A stretch of DNA of 35,027 nucleotides from Hyphomicrobiales bacterium (GTDB lineage: Bacteria; Pseudomonadota; Alphaproteobacteria; Rhizobiales; Phreatobacteraceae). How positions within the stretch are numbered: position 1 is the stretch's first letter; each line of letters starts with the position of its first letter. The translations under genes and the position numbers were made by a program. Where the stretch lies: the NCBI GenBank assembly GCA_017304475.1, contig JAFKKV010000053.1:1-35027 (forward strand), in the 5' to 3' direction. Shown here piece after piece: positions 29,652-35,027 of this stretch. A model generated the notes under the pieces. The model worked only from the letters and a program-made list of their open reading frames with translations, ran no database searches and had not been told where the DNA came from.

Positions 29652-31049
29652 ATGGAGTTGTTGGCCCCTGCCATGTTCGTTTGTCTGGTGGCGGCGTTGT
29701 TCGTCGGCTTTCCAGTTGCCTTTTCGCTGGCGGCCATCGCGGGCGTGTTCGGCCTGATCGGTGTTGTCACGGGACGGTTTGAAGCAAGCTTTCTGAGCGC
29801 GATCTTCTTCCGCGTTCAGGGGCTCTTCAACAACGATAACCTCCTCGCGCTGCCCATGCTGGTGTTCATGGGCCTGCTGCTGGAGCGAACCGGCATCGCC
29901 GAGGGTATGTTCATCTCGCTCAACCGGCTGTTCGGCAGGGTCCCCGGCGGGTTAGCCTATACGACCGTCATTGTCGGTGCCGTTCTTTCCGGCATTACCG
30001 GGTTCGTTTCGGCATCCGTCATTGCCATAGGCCTCATTGCCCTGCCGGTGATGCTGCGATCGGGCTACGATCATCGGCTGGCAAGTGGCGTGGTCGCCGC
30101 CACCGGAACGCTTGCCCAGGTTATTCCACCCAGCCTCGTCCTAATCGTCCTGGCCGAACAGATGGATGTCTCGGTAACCGACCTCTATCGCGGGGCACTG
30201 GTTCCGAGCCTGCTGCTGATAGGCGCCTATTTGGCCTATGTGTTCGTTCTCACCCAAATGTCGCCTGATACGGCACCACCTGATCGATCGCTCTCGACCG
30301 GTCGCGCCATCGGGCCGCTTGTCGGGCAGGCGTTGATCGCCGCCGGACTGCCGTTGGGCTTGGTCATCGTCGTATTGGCGACAATTTACCTCGGGGTGGC
30401 GACGCCAACCGAAGGGGGAGCCATCGGGGTGACCGGCACGCTGTTGCTCGGTCTTCTGCGGAGCAGACTCACCTTGGAAAAACTGCATCAGGCCATGGTA
30501 GCGACCGGCATCCTGGTCTCGGGTCTGATGTTTCTCCTCATGGGGGCCTCGTTCTTCACGCTGGTGTTCCGAGGCCTGGATGGACAGCGATGGATTCAGG
30601 CTCTCTTCAGCCACATACCGGCCGGAGAAATAGGCTTCGTAATATTTGTCAGCCTGTCGGTCTTTTTGATCGCGTTTGTCCTCGATTTCTTTGAGATCGC
30701 GTTCATTGTCCTGCCGTTGATCGTCCCGGTCGCTCAACATTTGGGCGTCGACATGATCTGGCTCACCATTCTACTCGCGGTGAACCTGCAGACCTCCTTC
30801 ATGCATCCCCCCTTTGGAATTGCGATCTACAACCTCCGAAGCATCACGCCATCAACGGTCAGAACGGTCGATATCTATTGGGGCGCCGTTCCGTTTCTGT
30901 GCATTCAACTCGTGATGGTCGGGCTCTTGATCCTGGTGCCGCAACTGGTGCTGAAACCGCCGCCGCCTGCATCGGTATCGCCGCGCGATATCAACATCAT
31001 AATCCCTCCCTTTCTTGAAACTCCAGGCTCGGTCTCCCCGTGGAAATGA
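29652..31049 (+). CDS. dctM: TRAP transporter large permease, DctM type
   Basis: 465 residues, about 12-13 membrane helices, the ion-coupled transport subunit. Typical parts are FPVAFSLAAIAGVFGLIG, GGLAYTTVIVGAVLSGITG, ASGVVAATGTLAQVIPPS (the conserved substrate/cation region), GVATPTEGGAIGVTG and MHPPFGIAIYNLRS. It resembles the mannitol/chloroaromatic-like branch of large permeases, so the substrate is probably an organic acid, but it cannot be named. GAGGAA precedes the ATG at 29652. No DctP binding protein is encoded nearby. Its stop overlaps the start of the L,D-transpeptidase gene. Confidence 0.92.
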   Translation: MELLAPAMFVCLVAALFVGFPVAFSLAAIAGVFGLIGVVTGRFEASFLSAIFFRVQGLFNNDNLLALPMLVFMGLLLERTGIAEGMFISLNRLFGRVPGGLAYTTVIVGAVLSGITGFVSASVIAIGLIALPVMLRSGYDHRLASGVVAATGTLAQVIPPSLVLIVLAEQMDVSVTDLYRGALVPSLLLIGAYLAYVFVLTQMSPDTAPPDRSLSTGRAIGPLVGQALIAAGLPLGLVIVVLATIYLGVATPTEGGAIGVTGTLLLGLLRSRLTLEKLHQAMVATGILVSGLMFLLMGASFFTLVFRGLDGQRWIQALFSHIPAGEIGFVIFVSLSVFLIAFVLDFFEIAFIVLPLIVPVAQHLGVDMIWLTILLAVNLQTSFMHPPFGIAIYNLRSITPSTVRTVDIYWGAVPFLCIQLVMVGLLILVPQLVLKPPPPASVSPRDINIIIPPFLETPGSVSPWK

Positions 31050-32194
31050 TCATTCAACCCCTCTTGCGGCCGTTCCGGAATCGAACGAGCGGCAACCGAA
31101 CGAGCCCGCGCGCGCCACATCGGCTGAGCTTGGTGCTGAGCCTCGCTATCGGGGCAGCGAGCCTTGCTGGGTGCTCATCCACGACAGTGACGGAACGGCG
31201 CGACCTGGCGCCGATCCCCCAGGCTTTGCTGACAGAGATGCAGTCGAAAGGGATGACGCCCGCGGACCCCATTTTGATCCGCATCTTCAAAGAGGAATCG
31301 GAGCTGGAGGTCTGGAAAAGGGATCGAACCGGACGCTATGTGCTGTTGAAGACCTATCCGCTTTGTCGGTGGTCGGGCCAGCTCGGACCGAAGCGCCGCG
31401 AAGGCGATCGGCAGGCGCCCGAGGGCTTCTATACCGTTCGGCGGCATCAACTGAATCCCAACTCGCTCTTCCATCTCTCGTTCGATCTGGGTTTCCCGAA
31501 CGCGCTTGAGCGCGCCCAGGGTTACACGGGCACGGCGCTGATGGTGCATGGGGCCTGCACCTCGTCCGGCTGCTTCGCCATGACGGATTCTGGCGTCAGC
31601 GAAGTCTATGCGCTGGCGCGCGAGGCGTTCGCCGGCGGTGTCGAGAGTTTTCAGGTGCAGTCGTTCCCGTTCCGCATGACCCCGCGAAATCTGGCGCGGC
31701 ACCGGCGCAATCCGCACCACGGATTTTGGTCGAACCTGCGGGAAGGGAACGATCACTTCCTCGCCATGAATCGCCCACCCGATCTTACGATGTGCGGCGG
31801 TCGCTATCGATTTAACGCCCGCCCGCTCGAAATGTCGGCGCGGATCGATCCCGTGCGTGCCTGCCCGGAGTTGCAGGCGGATGCATCGGTGGAGGCCGCG
31901 GTCGCGGCCAGGCGGCAGGCCGACGATGCTCAAGTTCACCAGCTTGTTCAGGGCGGATTGCCCGCGATACGCGTGGAATTTTCGGACGGCGGCATGCACG
32001 CCAGCTTCCAGGAGATTTTGCAGCGTGACGGCCCGGAGCGGCTGCGCGCCATGACCTCTGGACGCGTGGAGGTCAGCAGGCCGCAGGCGGCCGTTGTACC
32101 GCCTAAGGAAGTGGTTCTGGAACAATCGACGGCGCGCGACCGGGAAGCGCATCGCGCCGCATCTGGCGGTCGCGACAGCATGCCGCCGTCGTGA
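31046..32194 (+). CDS. L,D-transpeptidase (YafK-like) lipoprotein
   Basis: 382 residues. An N-terminal lipoprotein signal with lipobox SLAGC (C43) after a long basic lead; then a YkuD/YafK-type catalytic domain, about 75-215, with the signature H168-GACTSSG-C176 (HxxxxxSGC; C176 nucleophile). Such enzymes cut or form links at meso-diaminopimelate in peptidoglycan or release Braun-type lipoprotein. The C-terminal 130 residues are Ala/Arg-rich and probably flexible. The ATG at 31046 overlaps the dctM stop (ATGA); a GTG at 31040 is the alternative. The next gene, lspA, starts in its stop codon (GTGA). A lipoprotein coupled to a lipoprotein signal peptidase is notable. Confidence 0.87.
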   Translation: MIIQPLLRPFRNRTSGNRTSPRAPHRLSLVLSLAIGAASLAGCSSTTVTERRDLAPIPQALLTEMQSKGMTPADPILIRIFKEESELEVWKRDRTGRYVLLKTYPLCRWSGQLGPKRREGDRQAPEGFYTVRRHQLNPNSLFHLSFDLGFPNALERAQGYTGTALMVHGACTSSGCFAMTDSGVSEVYALAREAFAGGVESFQVQSFPFRMTPRNLARHRRNPHHGFWSNLREGNDHFLAMNRPPDLTMCGGRYRFNARPLEMSARIDPVRACPELQADASVEAAVAARRQADDAQVHQLVQGGLPAIRVEFSDGGMHASFQEILQRDGPERLRAMTSGRVEVSRPQAAVVPPKEVVLEQSTARDREAHRAASGGRDSMPPS

Positions 32195-32718
32195 TCAAAG
32201 CAATGATTGGGTTGGTTCCACGTTCGGCGCCGAGGATGGGCATGATCCAGACCAGACTGCTTCCAGCCCTTACGCTTGGAATAGTTATAGCCGATCTCGC
32301 GACCAAGGCTCTGGCGGCCGCCTGGCTCGATGCTTCGGGCGTGGCAGTCTTGCCGGTGGTGAATCTGACGCTTGGCTTCAATAGAGGCGTCAGTTTCGGG
32401 CTATTTGCGGCCGATGGCATGGCGGGACGGACGGCTTTGGTCGGATTGACGATCGTGGCGATCGCCGCGATCGGCGTCCTCGCCTGGCGGACCGTGAACC
32501 CGATCGAGCGGATGTCCTATGCCCTGATCGGCGGCGGCGCTTTGGGCAATCTGGTGGACAGGCTCCATGACGGCGCAGTGACCGATTTCATCGACCTGCA
32601 TGCGGTCGGATGGCATTTCCCGACCTTCAACATCGCCGATGTCGCAATTACGGGAGGCGCTGTCCTGCTCTTTCTCGCGGCATTTCGACGCTCTCCCAAG
32701 TTCCCCAATGATGATTGA
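32191..32718 (+). CDS. lspA: Lipoprotein signal peptidase (signal peptidase II)
   Basis: Inner-membrane aspartic protease that removes lipoprotein signal peptides, 175 residues with four helices. Conserved parts: LADLATKALA-like first helix, FNRGVSFGLF (63-72), GNLVDRLHDGAVTDFIDLHAVG with catalytic D123, and FNIADVAI with catalytic D150. Length and motifs are complete. GTG at 32191 overlaps the previous stop; later ATGs (32203, 32236, 32242) are possible. Since lspA is usually a single housekeeping gene elsewhere, this is likely an accessory copy, comparable to pbrC-type copies in lead-resistance operons. It probably serves the lipoprotein encoded just before it. Confidence 0.92.
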   Translation: MIKAMIGLVPRSAPRMGMIQTRLLPALTLGIVIADLATKALAAAWLDASGVAVLPVVNLTLGFNRGVSFGLFAADGMAGRTALVGLTIVAIAAIGVLAWRTVNPIERMSYALIGGGALGNLVDRLHDGAVTDFIDLHAVGWHFPTFNIADVAITGGAVLLFLAAFRRSPKFPNDD

Positions 32719-33583
32719 GCCCTCTGGAATCAGACGAGCGACCGCATTGGCGACCGAGTCGGGCTCGTTTCCGCGCCCATGTTTCTCTCGGTTCGTATCG
32801 GCCTGCGTGTATGTCGCGAGGCGGTGGCGAATTGCTCGAGTGCGGGACCACCCGACCGGCGTGGAATGCCGTTCCTTTGGCGGATGGCCGTGGCTCGGTC
32901 TCTTTGCGGCGATCGTCGGGATCTCGCCGGCGCTCGCCGATTGCGGTCATCCCCGGGTCGTCGTGCATGCGACTGCCGAGGATCGCGACAACGCCTGCAG
33001 CGCCCTCACGGACGTACTCAATTTCTTTGCGAAGGGCGGACTCGTCATCGAGCCCGAGTTGACGATCCGGTTCCGTCGCGAGGTCTACGTCGAATTGGTC
33101 AATCCGATCACCCGGGAGGCGACACGCGTTCGTGTCAGCGGTTTCTACCGCGAAAGCACAAAAGAGCTTCAAATGACGGATTCCAGCTCTCCTTGGGCCG
33201 GTCAGCGACGGCCCTGGGGCCTAGCTTGGGACGCGCAAGTGAGCCGATCAATTCTGCAGCATGAGATCGTTCACGCCATCGTGGCTCAGCTCATGGGTGG
33301 CACCTATGCCAGGCTTCCGCGCTCGTGGCATGAGGCGCTCGCCTACGCCGTACAGATCGACCTGATGCCGGATGATCTCCGGCATCAGGTTGTCTCACAA
33401 TATCCGCGTGAGGAAGGGTTTGCGACGACATTGCAGATCAACGATGTGACCTATGCAATGAATCCTGACGCCTTCGCGGTGGCGGCCTACAAAATCTATG
33501 TGAGAGACGGTCGCATCAATTTCCTCAAGGCAGCGATGGCACTTCGGTTGGAAATCATCGATCTGGAAAATTACTTGCGGTGA
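32708..33583 (+). CDS. Exported HExxH protein (possibly DUF6639)
   Basis: About 291 residues from the ATG at 32708, which overlaps the lspA stop; the true start may be later, since a signal-like helix (WPWLGLFAAIVGISPALA-DC) only begins near residue 60. The mature part contains the zinc-protease-like motif H185-EIVH-A followed by LPRSWHEALAYAVQ with a Glu that could be the third ligand, as in gluzincin-type domains. Cys residues at 79 and 97 may form a disulfide. I recall similar proteins annotated DUF6639 next to lspA and L,D-transpeptidase genes, but this is from memory. Probably periplasmic or outer-membrane attached; activity unproven. Confidence 0.75.
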   Translation: MMIEPSGIRRATALATESGSFPRPCFSRFVSACVYVARRWRIARVRDHPTGVECRSFGGWPWLGLFAAIVGISPALADCGHPRVVVHATAEDRDNACSALTDVLNFFAKGGLVIEPELTIRFRREVYVELVNPITREATRVRVSGFYRESTKELQMTDSSSPWAGQRRPWGLAWDAQVSRSILQHEIVHAIVAQLMGGTYARLPRSWHEALAYAVQIDLMPDDLRHQVVSQYPREEGFATTLQINDVTYAMNPDAFAVAAYKIYVRDGRINFLKAAMALRLEIIDLENYLR

Positions 33584-33689
33584 CGTTCCGGCGCGGCGCG
33601 TATTCTGAGAAGCGCAGGTCGGCTCATGCCGAGCGCGGGACGCGTGTCGCGGGCGCATCCTGCATACCCCTGTCAAACGAGGACGCGCT

Positions 33690-34880
33690 ATGTCTTTGAG
33701 GGTTCTTGTCGCGCCGTCCGGCTTCAAGAACAGCCTCGACGTGTGGGCTGTGACCGAGGCAATCGCGACCGGTATCCAGCGGGGCATGCCGGACGCTCGG
33801 GTGCTGAAAGCTCCTATGGTGGATGGCGGTGAGGGGTTCGTGAGAGCGTTGGTCGGAGCGACAGGTGGCACCATCCGCCGCGCGGTCGTAACCGGTCCAA
33901 TTGGCCTGCCCGTTGACAGCTTCTATGGCTTCCTTGGCGGATCCGGGCCGAAGACGGCCGTTATTGAGATCGCGGCAGCGGCGGGCCTTTCACTCGTACC
34001 CGTCAGTCACCGCGACCCGACCCGCACGACCAGCTTTGGTGTCGGTGAACTGATCCATGAGGCGCTCGACAACGGCGCCGAGCGGATCCTGATCGGCTGC
34101 GGCGACAGCGGTACCAACGACGGCGGCGCCGGGATGGCACAGGCGCTCGGCGTTGGCCTTCTTGACTGCGACGACAACCCTATTGGCTTCGGCGGTGCCG
34201 AACTTAGCCGGATCAGCCGTGTCGACTTGTCGCGGCGCGACCCCCGGCTCAATCATGTTGGAATCGACGCCGCCGTGAGTTGGCAAAATGTGCTTCTTGG
34301 CGAGCGGGGCGTGGCACGCCTGTTCGGTCCGCAGAAGGGCGCTACTCCAGAGCAGGTCCTCGTTCTCGAGCACGCGCTTGGAAACTACGCATATCGTGTC
34401 CTGGCGGCGACGGGTTGCGCTATCTCGACCGCGCCAGGTGCCGGCGCGTCGGGCGGGCTCGGAGCAGGCATTCTTGCGCTTCTTGGCGGACGCCTGCATC
34501 CGCGTTATCAGGTCATCATGCCTTTCCTGAAGTTCGACGAGCTGCTCATCGAAGCGGACCTCGTTGTTACCGCGGAGGGCGCGCTGGATGGGCTAACGCC
34601 CATCGGCAAAATTCCGGCCGAGGTGGCTCGACGAGCGAAGGCGCACGGCCTCCCCGTGGTGGCGCTCGCCGGCACGATCGGAAAGGGCTGCGCGGAGAAC
34701 TTCAATCATGGCATCGACGCCTTCGCCGGAATCATCAAGCGGCCCTGCAGTCTCGACGAGTCGATTCGAGACGCCCGGAGACTCCTCATGCACGCTGCGG
34801 AAGATGCCGTTCGCATGATTGGGGTCGGCCTTGTGCTCGGGCTAAAGAAGTCCGCGCAACCGCGAGCCTCGCGTGGATAG
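33690..34880 (+). CDS. Glycerate kinase, GlxK/GarK family
   Basis: Phosphorylates D-glycerate with ATP, feeding glycolysis, 396 residues, full length for type I glycerate kinases. Typical sequence blocks: VLVAPSGFKNSLDVWAVTEA at the start, PMVDGGEGFVRALV, IGCGDSGTNDGGAGMAQALG, FGPQKGATPEQV, GAGASGGLGAGILALLGG and VVTAEGALDGLTPIGKIPAEV. GAGGAC lies before the ATG at 33690. It follows the HExxH gene by 106 bases on the same strand and is the only clearly metabolic gene in the window. If the upstream TRAP permease carries a small hydroxy acid, this enzyme could handle the product; that link is inferred from neighbourhood only. Confidence 0.92.
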   Translation: MSLRVLVAPSGFKNSLDVWAVTEAIATGIQRGMPDARVLKAPMVDGGEGFVRALVGATGGTIRRAVVTGPIGLPVDSFYGFLGGSGPKTAVIEIAAAAGLSLVPVSHRDPTRTTSFGVGELIHEALDNGAERILIGCGDSGTNDGGAGMAQALGVGLLDCDDNPIGFGGAELSRISRVDLSRRDPRLNHVGIDAAVSWQNVLLGERGVARLFGPQKGATPEQVLVLEHALGNYAYRVLAATGCAISTAPGAGASGGLGAGILALLGGRLHPRYQVIMPFLKFDELLIEADLVVTAEGALDGLTPIGKIPAEVARRAKAHGLPVVALAGTIGKGCAENFNHGIDAFAGIIKRPCSLDESIRDARRLLMHAAEDAVRMIGVGLVLGLKKSAQPRASRG

Positions 34881-34900
34881 TCGTCCGTGAAGAACGCTGA

Positions 34901-35027
34901 TCAGGCGATCTGAGCGACTGCGCGGCGCATGTTGGTTGCGGCAAAGGTTGCCTGGATGAGGGCGTAAAGAAGCGCCAGCCACCTGAGCAGGAGGCGGAAG
35001 TTGTAGCCGACGGCGGCGAGAACGGCG
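34901..35027 (-). CDS. IS5-family-like transposase, C-terminal end only
   Basis: The last 41 codons of a transposase running in from beyond the right edge: AVLAAVGYNFRLLLRWLALL, then LIQATFAATNMRRAVAQIA and stop at 34901-34903. The AVGYNFRLLLRWL block is the usual end of IS5/IS1182-like transposases of rhizobia and relatives. It converges on the glycerate kinase gene. No terminal repeat can be identified with the element cut off here. Confidence 0.8.
   Translation of the reverse strand, partial: AVLAAVGYNFRLLLRWLALLYALIQATFAATNMRRAVAQIA

Noticed and set aside
1..35027. tRNA, rRNA, CRISPR array or replication origin
   Set aside because: None was seen on reading both strands: no repeat-spacer series, no cloverleaf-like CCA-ended stretch, no iteron cluster.

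Overview
The window is a GC-rich accessory region, most likely from an alphaproteobacterium of the Hyphomicrobiales type. The basis is high GC with heavy antisense-ORF shadowing, a SigF/NrsF (ECF16-type) pair, an alphaproteobacterial style mer operon, and rhizobial-type IS256 and IS5 transposases. The genus cannot be fixed from the sequence. It reads as a heavy-metal resistance island with a transposase cut off at each edge: IS256 family at the left and the C-terminus of an IS5-type transposase at the right. No tRNA, rRNA or CRISPR array was seen.

Layout. (1) 1-898: end of an IS256 element. (2) 1282-2508: outer-membrane beta-barrel porin. (3) 3138-4336: anti-sigma factor NrsF and its ECF sigma factor, with an exact GTAACC-N16-CGAA promoter in front of the sigma gene and a second, divergent copy serving a small secreted protein (4794). 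The two -35 regions lie in a 27-bp imperfect inverted repeat. (4) 5200-10769: copper/silver efflux block: small Cys-rich protein, FixH/YtkA-like protein, CusB, CusA and a 38-aa membrane peptide. There is no cusC. (5) 10788-11165: rearrangement scar, made of the end of an HMA gene plus the start of an MFS gene (a decayed second copy of the functional pair at 11.3-12.75 kb) joined to a merR fragment. (6) 11298-22865: set of efflux genes linked by five promoters of the Tn501/Tn21 PmerT kind (TTGACY followed directly by a CCGTAC-N4-GTACGG-like dyad, about 20-bp spacer). They serve HMA-CcdA-like-HMA-MFS, a MerR-HMA fusion regulator with a P1B ATPase, a MacB/FtsX-type ABC exporter, a lipoprotein and a MATE transporter. 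(7) 23027-28394: broken flavin disulfide reductase, then the mer operon merT-merP-merF-merA-merB (merB broken) with divergent merR. (8) 28586-34880: another merR, then TRAP permeases DctQ and DctM without a DctP, an L,D-transpeptidase lipoprotein, a second-type lspA, an HExxH protein and a glycerate kinase.

How it fits together. The mer operon supplies standard Hg(II) uptake and reduction. The neighbouring MerR-HMA regulator has mercury-type cysteine spacing and sits among Tn501-like operators, so block 6 looks like an extended Hg(II)- or soft-metal-responsive regulon of exporters with unusual members (a YPC-motif P-type ATPase; a CcdA-like protein whose only cysteines form a CPC). The SigF/NrsF pair and the Cus system add metal-stress sensing and Cu/Ag efflux.

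Several genes carry frameshifts (HMA gene at 12.7 kb, flavin reductase, merB, possibly merF). Most lie at runs of five or six C/G, so true decay and sequencing error both remain possible.
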